NCBI RefSeq assembly: GCF_016595465.1
Contig: NZ_JAENIK010000012.1
Coordinates: forward strand, 1,054,001-1,118,000
Origin: Luteolibacter yonseiensis
GTDB lineage: Bacteria > Verrucomicrobiota > Verrucomicrobiia > Verrucomicrobiales > Akkermansiaceae
DNA: 64,000 nt
Direction of reading: 5' to 3'
Positions within the stretch are counted from its first letter, which is position 1. Every line of letters begins with the position of its first letter. The notes beneath the pieces were generated by a model. That model searched no databases. It was not told where the DNA came from and saw nothing but the letters and a program-made list of their open reading frames with translations. Below are positions 34,201-41,754 of this stretch, in pieces. Position numbers and translations under genes: made by a program.

Positions 34201-35789
34201 GTGACGAGGCGCGCAACGCGGCTATCGCCGCCGACAAGGCGAATCTTGCAAAAGGCACTTTCCTGGCCACGATGAGCCACGAAATACGCACTCCTCTGAA
34301 CGCGGTCATCGGTATGGCATCATTGTTGGAAACCACCTCGCTGAACGCCCAGCAAAAGGACTTTACCGGAACCATCCTGAACTCCGGCAACTTCCTGCTC
34401 GAACTGATCAATGACATCCTTGACTACTCCCGGATCGAGAACGGTCACATCGATCTGGACAACTCCCCTTTCGTGCTGCCCGAGGTCTGCCGGGAAGCGT
34501 TTGATGTGGTGAGGGTGGGTGTCGCCGGAAAGGAAATCGAACTGATCGCCCGCATCGAGCCGTCGGTTCCACACCGGTTGACGGGCGACCGCGCCCGGAT
34601 CCGCCAGATCCTCGTGAACCTCCTTGGCAACGCCGTCAAATTCACCGCGCACGGTTTTGTCAGTCTCACGGTGGACGGCACCCTGATGCCTGACGGACGG
34701 TGGATGCTGACGTTTGAGGTCCGGGACTCCGGTATCGGTATCTCGCCGGAAGCCCTCACCCGCCTTTTCCGCCCCTTCACCCAGGAAGACTCCACCACCA
34801 CCCGTCGTTTCGGAGGTTCGGGACTCGGTCTGGCCATCAGCAAGCGTCTCGCGGAACAAATGGGGGGCGACATCACCGTGGACAGTCTCAGCGGACGCGG
34901 TTCCACCTTTGTCGCCTCACTTTTGCTTGAATCCGCCGCGCCGGACACCGGTTCCGCCCCACCGGCTCCGGAATTCCCTGTGGGCAAGATCCCGCGCATC
35001 CTCATCGTGGATGACAATCCGATCAACCGACGCATTCTGGAAGAGACCTTGGCCAACTGGGGACTCGCCTGCCATTCCGCGGAGGGAGGTTCCGAGGCGA
35101 TCCAGACATGGAATCTGTCAGGACCCTACGATCTGGTCATCACGGACCAGCACATGCCTGAGATGGACGGCGTGGATCTCACCCGCTACCTCCGCACACT
35201 TCCCCAAGCCAGGAACACGCGCTTCATCCTGCTCAGTTCCGAAAGCAACTGTCCTTCCGACATCCGCGCCCTCTATGATGTCGTCGGCTCCAAGCCTATC
35301 TGGCCGTCGTCGCTTCACGACATGATCTCCCGCCAGTTTCCCGGCGGTGTTCCGGAATCAAACCACAGTGCCCAGACGGTCAATGGTTCGGACTCCCAAC
35401 GCCTCTCCGATCTCAAGGTGCTCGTAGCGGAGGACAACCTGAACAACCAGAAGGTCATCCGCCTGCTCTTGAAACGCCTCGGAATCGAAGCGGACATCGT
35501 TTCAGACGGCAGCCAGGCGGTCGACGCCGCCACGGCAAGGGAGTACGACGTCATCCTGCTCGACCTGCAGATGCCCGTCATGGACGGACTTCAAGCCAGC
35601 AGGAGCATCCGTCTCATTCCCCTTCAGAAACGTCCGCACCTCGTGGCCCTCACCGCGAACGTCTTCCAAGAAGACCGGGATGCCGCCAGCGCCGCCGGCA
35701 TGGATGATTATCTGGCGAAGCCCATCACACTGGACCGCTTGCGTGACATGCTCACCACCGTAGCCACCACGATTCATCAACAAGACTGA
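31260..35789 (+). CDS. Hybrid sensor histidine kinase (membrane sensor, PAS, GAF, HisKA, HATPase, two receivers)
   Basis: 1509 residues. The N-terminus has about seven membrane helices (1-215). A further helix near 225-250 and one near 405-430 bracket a PDC/CHASE-like extracytoplasmic sensor. PAS-like domains follow at about 445-560, 570-680 and 690-800 (F-T-K-I-S-G-Y-T-R-D-E-V-I-G-K in the last), then a GAF domain at 810-980. The dimerisation domain has M-S-H1007-E-I-R-T-P-L-N. The ATPase domain has N-L-L-G-N-A-V-K-F, D-S-G-I-G-I and G-G-S-G-L-G-L. Two receivers follow, with phosphoacceptors D1296 (V-I-T-D-Q-H-M-P) and D1435 (L-L-D-L-Q-M-P). Together with the HPt protein encoded eight bases downstream it forms a phosphorelay. 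Its position between EPS and exosortase genes suggests it controls them. The ligand is unknown. Confidence 0.93.
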   Translation: MDYPIFLTGLFLLISALGSLFHFQKDRLPTRWPLFAVALATLGLKLWLPILAFAFAPGDWVTLADTLLGTVYATALLGFTLSPLVGQKTSVFVAKFAAMIAMFAHLFIVGAKGPPSLLVVVPLIAVSFAGGWKSATSGNKLSQSKRILPPWVAAVLLSAVAAVAMIPDAVQTTFDIEGRHFSNDRIMVLSALAAGTICSIALCVTLWRIIYQDNRRQLSRSMLRRRRISTTAILLAAAFTAVNGAWLAHWLGNQVSNEQTSTLLSALRLGANHIDPVRIQSLKGTKDEIQTKDYAAMRSTLLEVREALPQNRFTYIIGKRNGKTVFLVDAADPGNSADFSPPGQVVEGDVSKWDPAFKGRSIFIGPYKDAWGVWFTAVAPIFDARGRPVALLNVDYDASLWLQPMAGRRIAAMGVTLSVAALLVVLFAFHLISIETARRVESLSERLSDAMTAAEFDTWEYFPKSFQLNVGERISSTLGLSGSSLPLRTLWRHTHPEDRRQLFDLARERESSEAEVRFKDTTGRWLWFMLRGRVVQSHPDDPLRLVGTILNIDDRQRSRLEIDRQRRFAQQVMNSVPNGLAVITADGVVSYANPAFARLVRSGPRPLEGVPLASLVENATLSPTSGGAFEAMLNCFEGNPVPVQVYQAPLDDARRNDGSILAIVDLSSAKEAERDLLRSRAEAKRLALVAKRTDNAVVITDATGHIEWVNEGFTKISGYTRDEVIGKIPGAFLQHADENPPAKAYMSECVKAGKGFETEILNYHKSGRAYIVHIECQPLVDSKGILTGFMAIQRDITHTRRTSHLLEAVSSISTTLLSERIGSSVWSTILKALGTAANVDNCRLMKCHPFSGSDLLHVSEIASWSAPGLPENSGPALVDRPFEKSPYDRWYRELGAGREIHGLVSTFPEGERPGLEARKIISIIVVPIMVAEKLWGFLGLEACNEERVWEDWEISLLRSAAANIGLRQVAQNESDALVLARDEARNAAIAADKANLAKGTFLATMSHEIRTPLNAVIGMASLLETTSLNAQQKDFTGTILNSGNFLLELINDILDYSRIENGHIDLDNSPFVLPEVCREAFDVVRVGVAGKEIELIARIEPSVPHRLTGDRARIRQILVNLLGNAVKFTAHGFVSLTVDGTLMPDGRWMLTFEVRDSGIGISPEALTRLFRPFTQEDSTTTRRFGGSGLGLAISKRLAEQMGGDITVDSLSGRGSTFVASLLLESAAPDTGSAPPAPEFPVGKIPRILIVDDNPINRRILEETLANWGLACHSAEGGSEAIQTWNLSGPYDLVITDQHMPEMDGVDLTRYLRTLPQARNTRFILLSSESNCPSDIRALYDVVGSKPIWPSSLHDMISRQFPGGVPESNHSAQTVNGSDSQRLSDLKVLVAEDNLNNQKVIRLLLKRLGIEADIVSDGSQAVDAATAREYDVILLDLQMPVMDGLQASRSIRLIPLQKRPHLVALTANVFQEDRDAASAAGMDDYLAKPITLDRLRDMLTTVATTIHQQD

Positions 35790-35797
35790 CACAAACC

Positions 35798-36178
35798 ATG
35801 GATTCAGAACCCACCACATCCTCAGACTCATTATTGGACGTAAGCCAGTTGGACACGTTCGTCATGCTCGGTTATGACGAATACTCCGAACTGTTGGGCG
35901 ACGTCAGGAGAGAGGTGCCCAACTACTTCACGGTAATTCACGGGGCCATCGCATCAGGCGACTCCAAAACGTGTTCCGCGGCCTGCCATTCCTGCCGGGG
36001 CATGCTCTCCTATTTTGGCTGTGTCGTCCTTAACAACCTCCTCGGCGGCCTCGAAAATGGTCCCTTGCCCGACAAATCACAAGCGGATCCCATTCATGAC
36101 GAGCTCCTTACAACGTGGAACAACTCCCTCAACGCGCTGTTGGGATGGGAAAAAACCGTCCCCGACTTCGCTCCTTGA
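35798..36178 (+). CDS. Histidine phosphotransfer (HPt) protein
   Basis: 126 residues, helical. The phosphorylatable histidine is H64 in A-A-C-H-S-C-R-G-M-L-S-Y-F-G, which matches the HPt pattern H-x-x-K/R-G-x5-G (the usual lysine is arginine). It would accept phosphate from receivers of the hybrid kinase and pass it to another receiver. It is encoded eight bases after the kinase gene, so the two are surely co-transcribed. No DNA-binding response regulator lies next to it. Within the window the free receiver at 17.6 kb is the only stand-alone acceptor, making a link to the EPS partner switch plausible but unproven. Confidence 0.85.
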   Translation: MDSEPTTSSDSLLDVSQLDTFVMLGYDEYSELLGDVRREVPNYFTVIHGAIASGDSKTCSAACHSCRGMLSYFGCVVLNNLLGGLENGPLPDKSQADPIHDELLTTWNNSLNALLGWEKTVPDFAP

Positions 36179-36313
36179 ATCCCAAGCCACCCTACATCAT
36201 CGCGTACAGCAAATATCTGGTATCGGTGAAAAAAAAACTTATGGTTCTCTCAAGTCCGAGCCGCACAGGCTCAACAATCCCTCACGAATCAAACCTCCCA
36301 CCATCCCCCTAAC

Positions 36314-37216
36314 ATGAAAATCAATACCGCCACCTGCCTGCTCACCGCTCTGATGGCAGCCGCCCAAGTCAACGCGGCTTCCGTAGCTCCCACCTACAGC
36401 ATGATCGTCAGCACCTCCGAGGGAGTCGGAGCTTTCAACTCCAGCCTCAGCGGCACCAGCGTCCAAACCTTCGACAACCTTCTCGGAGTGAGGGAAAATG
36501 TCGTGTGGGAAGGCGTTGGCACCTTCGACAAGCTCAACGTGATCAACCCGAACGTGTATGGCGGCGCGCCAAGCGCCAGCTCTCCGAACGGCACTCCATA
36601 CGCTGTCGAAGGCATCGGCCAAATCGGCGTGACGACCCTCAAGCTGAACCAAGCCACTTCCTATTTCGGCCTCTACTGGTCCGCAGGTGACGCATCGAAC
36701 GACATGAAGTTCTACAACAACGGCGTCCTGGTCGCGGATTTCACCACTGCGAACCTGATGGACCTGCTGCCGGATTCCTACTACGGCAACCCGATCCAGA
36801 GCGGTGACAACGTCGGTGGCAACGGTCATGAGCCATACGGCTTCATCAACTTCATCGGAGATGCCAACACCTCGTGGGACACCATCGTTTTCACCAACGG
36901 TCATGGTTCCGGTTTCGAAGCTGACAACTACACCGTCCGTGCGAACGGCTGGAATCCCGGCCAAGACGGCGGACTTCCAGGCACTCCCCTTCTCTTCCTG
37001 GAATCCACCGATGGAGAGCAAACGGTTTCGACAATCGACAATGCGACCCTCAATGGCGACAAGCTCGTTCTCGATCTGACTGGCCCGAACGGTGCGAAAT
37101 CGACGCTCGACTTCGCTCCATCCGCACCAGCCGCACCGGCACCGCCGATCACCATCATCGCCGCCTTCGCATCCGTCATCGCCCTCAAGGGACTCCGCCG
37201 CAAGACGGCAGCCTGA
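36314..37216 (+). CDS. Secreted surface protein with atypical exosortase-type C-terminal sorting tail
   Basis: 300 residues. Signal peptide at 1-21 (M-K-I-N-T-A-T-C-L-L-T-A-L-M-A-A-A-Q-V-N-A). The body, rich in Gly, Asn, Ser and Thr, looks like a beta-sandwich. The end is tripartite like PEP-CTERM signals: a short motif A-P-A-A-P-A-P-P, a hydrophobic stretch I-T-I-I-A-A-F-A-S-V-I-A-L, then L-R-R-K-T-A-A. The usual V-P-E-P is replaced by P-A-P-P. The exosortase gene follows directly, separated by a strong hairpin, so this is probably its dedicated substrate. Anchoring to the cell surface or matrix after cleavage is inferred. It starts 135 bases after the HPt gene, enough room for its own promoter. 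Confidence 0.75.
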   Translation: MKINTATCLLTALMAAAQVNAASVAPTYSMIVSTSEGVGAFNSSLSGTSVQTFDNLLGVRENVVWEGVGTFDKLNVINPNVYGGAPSASSPNGTPYAVEGIGQIGVTTLKLNQATSYFGLYWSAGDASNDMKFYNNGVLVADFTTANLMDLLPDSYYGNPIQSGDNVGGNGHEPYGFINFIGDANTSWDTIVFTNGHGSGFEADNYTVRANGWNPGQDGGLPGTPLLFLESTDGEQTVSTIDNATLNGDKLVLDLTGPNGAKSTLDFAPSAPAAPAPPITIIAAFASVIALKGLRRKTAA

Positions 37217-37247
37217 GCCCTGACCGGGTCACCCCAAGAATCAACCA

Positions 37248-37282
37248 AAAGGTCGCCGTTTCAAATTGAAGCGGTGGCCTTT
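37248..37282 (+). terminator. Strong stem-loop between surface protein and exosortase
   Basis: AAAGGTCGCCGTTTCAA pairs with TTGAAGCGGTGGCCTTT over about 16 positions including three G-T wobbles, with a tiny loop, and is followed by TTCCTTGTAAAAT. It begins 31 bases after the surface-protein stop and ends 20 bases before the exosortase start. It fits an intrinsic terminator or partial attenuator that gives high substrate and low enzyme expression. Confidence 0.65.
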
Positions 37283-37301
37283 CCTTGTAAAATCTCATCA
37301 T

Positions 37302-38786
37302 ATGGCCTCGAACGATCCCACAACACCGTCCGCTCCTCCTATCTGGGAGAAATTCCGCTGGATACTTCCCATCCTGGTCGTGGTGCTCCTGTCCAGGTTT
37401 TCGGTAGCGAAAGATGGATTTTCCCAGCTTTCCCGACCGGTGGTCCTGTGGTTGATCGATCTCTTCGGTGGGCAGGCGACCGATCATGGTGATACCATCA
37501 CCGTCGGACGTCTCGACGTGCCATGGTCGGGAGATTGCGCCGGTCTGAATCTGCTCGTCCTCCTGCTTGCGGTTGCCGTCTGGATGAACCGCCGGGAACC
37601 GATGGGCAAACGCTACTGGGTGCGGATTTTCATGATGATCCCCGCTGCGGCGATTGCGAACGTCCTGCGGATTTTCATGATCATCGGCTATCGGGAAGTG
37701 TTTTACCCCGCCATCGAGAGTCCGCAATTGCATTATTTCTTCGGCCTGGCCCTGCTTGTGCCCTTCGCGTTGCTGGCGATGCCGAAAAGCACGCGCTCGT
37801 TTTCCTCCCGCGTCTTTGAACTTCTTCACGTGGCGGCGGTGATCGCGCTGCTCGCACCGCACGCGGACGGCTCGCAAGGTGCCGCTTTGACGATCGCGGT
37901 GATCCTGGGTCTGTCCAACTGTCACATGCCGGAACGTCTGTCGCCGGCGAGGCTCGCGAGCTTCGCCCTTTGGGTCGTGGCCGCGGGAGCCATCGCCTTC
38001 GCAGGGATGGAATCATTCTGGCTGCCCTGGGTTCTGGTATGTCCTCTGGTGTGTGATCCGAAATGGCTGTTCAGCCCGGTCGGCGCACTGGTCACCCTCT
38101 CTTCCCATCGCATGGTTTACCTGATTCCGGGAGCGGAGTGGGTGGAGTGGGTCGTATGGGCGATTCTCGGTTACGCAGTTTGGACGAAATTCGGCACACA
38201 CGAAAATGACACGACGGCCCACCCTTCGACGAATTCCTGGAATCGCCCGGAGAAGGCCATGATGTTCGCAACCGCGGTGCTTTTCCTGCTCCCATTCCTT
38301 TCATCCACCATTCTCGCGGGGAAAAAGGAAAACTGGGTTCCACCCACGAGCGCGTCACTTTCAGAAGTGCCTGGAGGCCAGATGGTCACCCTTCCCGGAC
38401 AGAACGACAAGATCGGCCTGCTTTGGTATGACTCGGTAGGCACGGAACGGCATCACAAGCTGGAAATCTGTCTCAAATACCGCGGTGTCGAACTCACCCG
38501 CTCCAAGGATGTCGCAGACGTCTTCGACGACGGAAAGAACCACTGGATGAAGGAATATTACCTCCAGAACGGCAAGTTGATCCAAAGCCACCAGGAATAC
38601 GTCATCTCCACGCTGGGGCCTGGCACTTCAGCCGGTGTTCATCTCATTCTGATCACGGACCAGTCCTCGATGAGCGCGAAGGAATTCTCCGAGGAAGCCG
38701 GGAAAATCTCTTCCCGTCTCTACGAAATGATCCGTGAGGAGAAACTGCTCCCCGGCGATACTTCGAAAGCGACCGCCAGCAAATAG
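37302..38786 (+). CDS. Exosortase/archaeosortase-family transpeptidase with C-terminal extension
   Basis: 494 residues. The first 320 or so contain about eight to ten membrane helices with the exosortase catalytic set: C79 in S-G-D-C-A-G-L-N, R123 in A-N-V-L-R-I-F, and H144 in L-H-Y-F-F-G-L. Exosortases cleave C-terminal sorting tails at the membrane, and often belong with EPS loci. A soluble C-terminal part of about 160 residues (from roughly 335) resembles the EpsI-type domains sometimes fused to exosortases. The likely substrate is encoded just upstream. A TTG at 37266 is possible but lies within the hairpin region; ATG at 37302 is preferred. Confidence 0.88.
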   Translation: MASNDPTTPSAPPIWEKFRWILPILVVVLLSRFSVAKDGFSQLSRPVVLWLIDLFGGQATDHGDTITVGRLDVPWSGDCAGLNLLVLLLAVAVWMNRREPMGKRYWVRIFMMIPAAAIANVLRIFMIIGYREVFYPAIESPQLHYFFGLALLVPFALLAMPKSTRSFSSRVFELLHVAAVIALLAPHADGSQGAALTIAVILGLSNCHMPERLSPARLASFALWVVAAGAIAFAGMESFWLPWVLVCPLVCDPKWLFSPVGALVTLSSHRMVYLIPGAEWVEWVVWAILGYAVWTKFGTHENDTTAHPSTNSWNRPEKAMMFATAVLFLLPFLSSTILAGKKENWVPPTSASLSEVPGGQMVTLPGQNDKIGLLWYDSVGTERHHKLEICLKYRGVELTRSKDVADVFDDGKNHWMKEYYLQNGKLIQSHQEYVISTLGPGTSAGVHLILITDQSSMSAKEFSEEAGKISSRLYEMIREEKLLPGDTSKATASK

Positions 38787-39057
38787 GACAGGTCTCCAGA
38801 TAGCCGTCCAGCCATCCCCACATGATGTCCGGCTGCCACCGGCGAAACCGTATTTACGACAGCCGCTTGAGAAGGAATACGGCAGTGCTGAGGACGACGC
38901 CTGTCCGCATCATGAGTTTTCCGTCTGTCGGAATCGCAGTGCCATCGCTGAACTTTCCCACCGTAGGTGCAGATCAGCGAATGGGTGGCGATGCCATCGA
39001 TCGCCCAACCGTAGATTTCCCGGTTCGGTGCCAGAAAAGCTTTTCCGTCCGTGGATG
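38787..39057. other. Convergent gap, no confident gene
   Basis: These 271 bases lie between the exosortase and the lyase-family gene. On the minus strand, 38854-38968 reads as a 38-codon tail (A-P-T-V-G-K-F-S-D-G-T ... L-L-K-R-L-S) with protein-like composition, and another minus frame upstream also looks faintly coding. This may be the remnant of a frameshifted gene, but no family is recognisable. Confidence 0.3.
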
Positions 39058-41367
39058 TCATTTCTCCATGGCACCAGGGTTCATCGGCGAAAGGCTTTCC
39101 GTTGCGTTCGAATATTCCGAGAATCCCCCGATGTTGTAGGCGCGGATGCGATAGCGGAGTTTGTCCGAGGTCGCCAGCCCCGTGTTCACGAAGGTTGTCG
39201 AGGCTGGTGGAAGATCGGCGATTTCGTAGAAAATTCCGTCCCCATTGGCAGCCTCCACCCTCACTCCGGCGTGGTCGTTCGCGGGATTCGTCCACTTCAA
39301 CCGGATTTCATTTTTACCGGACACTGCGGATACAAGGCCGGTGGGAGCGGCAGGCCGCGACGGTGGACGCACGCCCAAAGTCAAATTATCGAAAGCCACG
39401 CTGGAGCGCTCCTTCTCCTTGCCGTCGGCACTTGCCGCAAGACCGATGAGGACATCCTTTGACATGGATACGGAACTTTTGCCCACCTCATACCAGGTGG
39501 CTCCATCGGGGGACTGGAATGCGGAGAAAACATCACCCGTTCGCTGGAGCCGGAACCAGATCGGGAGCCATGTGTAATCATTGCCCGACTGTGATGTCAT
39601 TTTGCCACCGGTCGTGGCGCGCGTGCCGAAACGGGTCTGCCTGCCTCCCACGTCTCCGAGGGTAAGGGCAAGAGCTTTCGAGCCCGGTGCGTTATTTTCC
39701 CTGATCATCAGTCCGACTCGGTTGACCGCTCCACGCCTGTCGATCAACCGGGCAGTAAGGGTGCAATCTCCGCTGAAGCCGGAGGAAACCAGATCGCATC
39801 CGTCAGAGGCACCACCGATGCCCGCGCCCGCCACCTCGATGACCATCGAGTGATTCGCCACTTGATCATACTTCACCGTCCCTCCGGATTTCGGTTTACC
39901 GAGGATTTCGTGGGTCCACTCCTTTGGCAGAGCCCCACCGGTGGCGGCGGCCGCGCTGGCAACTGAGGATTTTCCGCTGGCCCCGGCCTTGCTCAGCGCC
40001 GCGACAGCATAGAAATAAGTTTTTCCTTTCTCCACTCCGGTGTCCGTGAAGGCAGGCGTGGTCCAGTTGTCCGTCGAGTGGATGCTGATGAACGGCCCGT
40101 CCTTCGAGACCGAGCGGAACACTTCGTAGCCATGCGCCGTGTAAGCTCCCGAAGGCGACCATGCGAGATCAATACGGCCGATGCCTGCCGTCGCGGTGAG
40201 ATCGAGCGGCACGGGAGGCGGCGGAAATGCCGGATAGGGCGAGGCCGAGGCGTCCAGCGTGAAGGCGAGCGTACCGTGGCCGAACACATCGATTTCCGAA
40301 GGCTCGGGCCGTCTCATCTCGGCGAAGGCCTTGATGTTCGGCGCCTGCAAGCCCCTGCGGACGACGTAGTGGTTGTAAAGCAGTTCGAAATGCGATGCGG
40401 CGAGACGTCCCTTGTAGTTGGTTGAGATGTAGGACTGGTTCGCATGATCCGAGTTCGTATAATACGTATAGGGAACGCCCTTCCAAAGCGTGTACTGAGC
40501 CGTATGTTCGGCCCCTTTCATCAACCGGTTGTCGTCGTAGCCGAAGAGGTCCACCCCTTGGTTCCACGCGGTCTGGCAGAACTCCGCGAGCAGTCCCTGG
40601 CCGCCCATGGTATGGGCCAGGTCCCGGCCCGCCTCCTGCCACTGGCCAAGTCCGCCGGGATGGACGAATGGCACCGCGTTCCTGATGCTGCCCATGCCCG
40701 GACCGTTCTTGAAATACTCCACCGCCTCGTTGAATTTTTCGCGATCATCGCACAGCACGCCGATGCCGAGCACCGCGAGCATGTTGCAGGCATCCCAATT
40801 CGCCCAACAGCGGTCCACCGGTCCTCCGCGATGGTTCTTCAGAAAATCGCGGCTCTTGGGATACCAGTGCTTCACCATGACGTCCTTGAACTTTTCGAAA
40901 TCCTTCTTCGCCCAGCCCGGGTAAATCCGCAGCACTTCCGCCGCGAGCGCGAAACTACCGATGGGAATACCACTGAGATCATCACCATACGGTCGCAGGG
41001 ACGTCTTCGAGGCCCAATCGTTCGCGATCCTGACGGCGCAGTCACCGTGACTTTTCTCACCGGAGATATACCAGCGCAGCGCGTTGTAATACATCGCCGT
41101 GGCATCATCCTGCGCACGCTGGCGGGTACGCAGGTCCGGCGTGGGCCTGGCCTTGTAGGTGTCCTGCGCCTTCGGATCCTTGATGAAGAGATTCCAGCCA
41201 TCGATCCACGGATGCTCACGGGCGGCGACCTTGCTTCTCATGCGGTCCAGGTCTTCCTTCGTGTGCAATCCGCCCGGATGGACAAACGGCTGCGCCCGTG
41301 TGATCTGGTGACCGAGGAGCAACAGGATTGAGACGAGGACGAACAGGGCCGGGATTCTGAATTTCAT
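39058..41367 (-). CDS. Secreted alginate-lyase-family enzyme with FN3-type and lectin-like domains
   Basis: 769 residues with a signal peptide (M-K-F-R-I-P-A-L-F-V-L-V ... T-R-A-Q). Residues about 30-380 match the alpha-helical alginate_lyase superfamily (H-P-G-G-L-H-T-K-E-D-L-D-R-M, R-C-W-A-N-W-D-A-C-N-M), polysaccharide lyases that cut uronic-acid glycans. A fibronectin-type-III domain follows (about 390-480), then a DUF1349/concanavalin-like domain (about 490-660: W-L-P-I-W-F-R-L-Q-R-T-G, S-P-D-G-A-T-W) and another FN3 domain at the end. There is no sorting tail, so it is periplasmic or secreted. It stands alone, leftward and convergent with the exosortase. It may remodel the EPS or degrade external algal glycans; the choice cannot be made here. 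Confidence 0.8.
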   Translation of the reverse strand: MKFRIPALFVLVSILLLLGHQITRAQPFVHPGGLHTKEDLDRMRSKVAAREHPWIDGWNLFIKDPKAQDTYKARPTPDLRTRQRAQDDATAMYYNALRWYISGEKSHGDCAVRIANDWASKTSLRPYGDDLSGIPIGSFALAAEVLRIYPGWAKKDFEKFKDVMVKHWYPKSRDFLKNHRGGPVDRCWANWDACNMLAVLGIGVLCDDREKFNEAVEYFKNGPGMGSIRNAVPFVHPGGLGQWQEAGRDLAHTMGGQGLLAEFCQTAWNQGVDLFGYDDNRLMKGAEHTAQYTLWKGVPYTYYTNSDHANQSYISTNYKGRLAASHFELLYNHYVVRRGLQAPNIKAFAEMRRPEPSEIDVFGHGTLAFTLDASASPYPAFPPPPVPLDLTATAGIGRIDLAWSPSGAYTAHGYEVFRSVSKDGPFISIHSTDNWTTPAFTDTGVEKGKTYFYAVAALSKAGASGKSSVASAAAATGGALPKEWTHEILGKPKSGGTVKYDQVANHSMVIEVAGAGIGGASDGCDLVSSGFSGDCTLTARLIDRRGAVNRVGLMIRENNAPGSKALALTLGDVGGRQTRFGTRATTGGKMTSQSGNDYTWLPIWFRLQRTGDVFSAFQSPDGATWYEVGKSSVSMSKDVLIGLAASADGKEKERSSVAFDNLTLGVRPPSRPAAPTGLVSAVSGKNEIRLKWTNPANDHAGVRVEAANGDGIFYEIADLPPASTTFVNTGLATSDKLRYRIRAYNIGGFSEYSNATESLSPMNPGAMEK

Positions 41368-41754
41368 GAAAGGCGGTGAGGGAAACAACAGGCGTTGCCC
41401 GAAGAAGCGGAATCGAGGGAAACAACCCGACAATGCCGCCATGGGCGGAACAATCGTCAGCTTATGAAAAGATCTGGTTCCAAGGGAAGCATGAGTATCC
41501 CTTTCCCTGTTAAGCCTCCTGCGAAATGCGTGGTTCCATCACCGCCCCGGTCTCTGAATTCCATCATCGATGATGGAGCGATCGGACTCCCGCCGATTCT
41601 CCGCCAGATTCTCGTGCAAGGCATATGGGTGGATGGGAACCAGCCCCGCCCGCCGGATCGGGTGGAAACGAAAAGCCGCGCGGCAGGATGAAACCTGGCG
41701 CGCGGCCCGCATGATCAATCGTATATCAAGCGACCGGTGGCCGCAGGTTGGTTT
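41368..41754. other. Intergenic stretch without a gene
   Basis: The 387 bases between the oxidoreductase and the lyase-family gene contain a strong leftward terminator (described separately). Closer to the lyase gene there is a small CCGCCATGGGCGG hairpin at about 41438-41450. The promoter of the lyase gene should be in 41370-41660. No convincing ORF was seen on either strand. Confidence 0.5.
41665..41706 (-). terminator. Intrinsic terminator of the oxidoreductase gene
   Basis: Arms GCCGCGCGGCAGG (41675-41687) and CCTGGCGCGCGGC (41694-41706) form a 13-bp stem with one mismatch and a six-base loop. Read leftward it is followed by CTTTTCGTTT, a proper T-tract. It lies about 50 bases after the stop of the Gfo/Idh/MocA gene. 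Confidence 0.75.

Noticed and set aside
36179..36313. Small GAGCC/GGCTC hairpin and A-run before the surface-protein gene
   Set aside because: The stem is only five bases and the A-run is on the wrong side for a rightward terminator; no riboswitch or c-di-GMP aptamer pattern was seen.
38854..39057. Possible broken gene on the minus strand between exosortase and lyase genes
   Set aside because: Two short protein-like frames can be read but no homologous family or start is recognisable, so it is listed only as a gap note.
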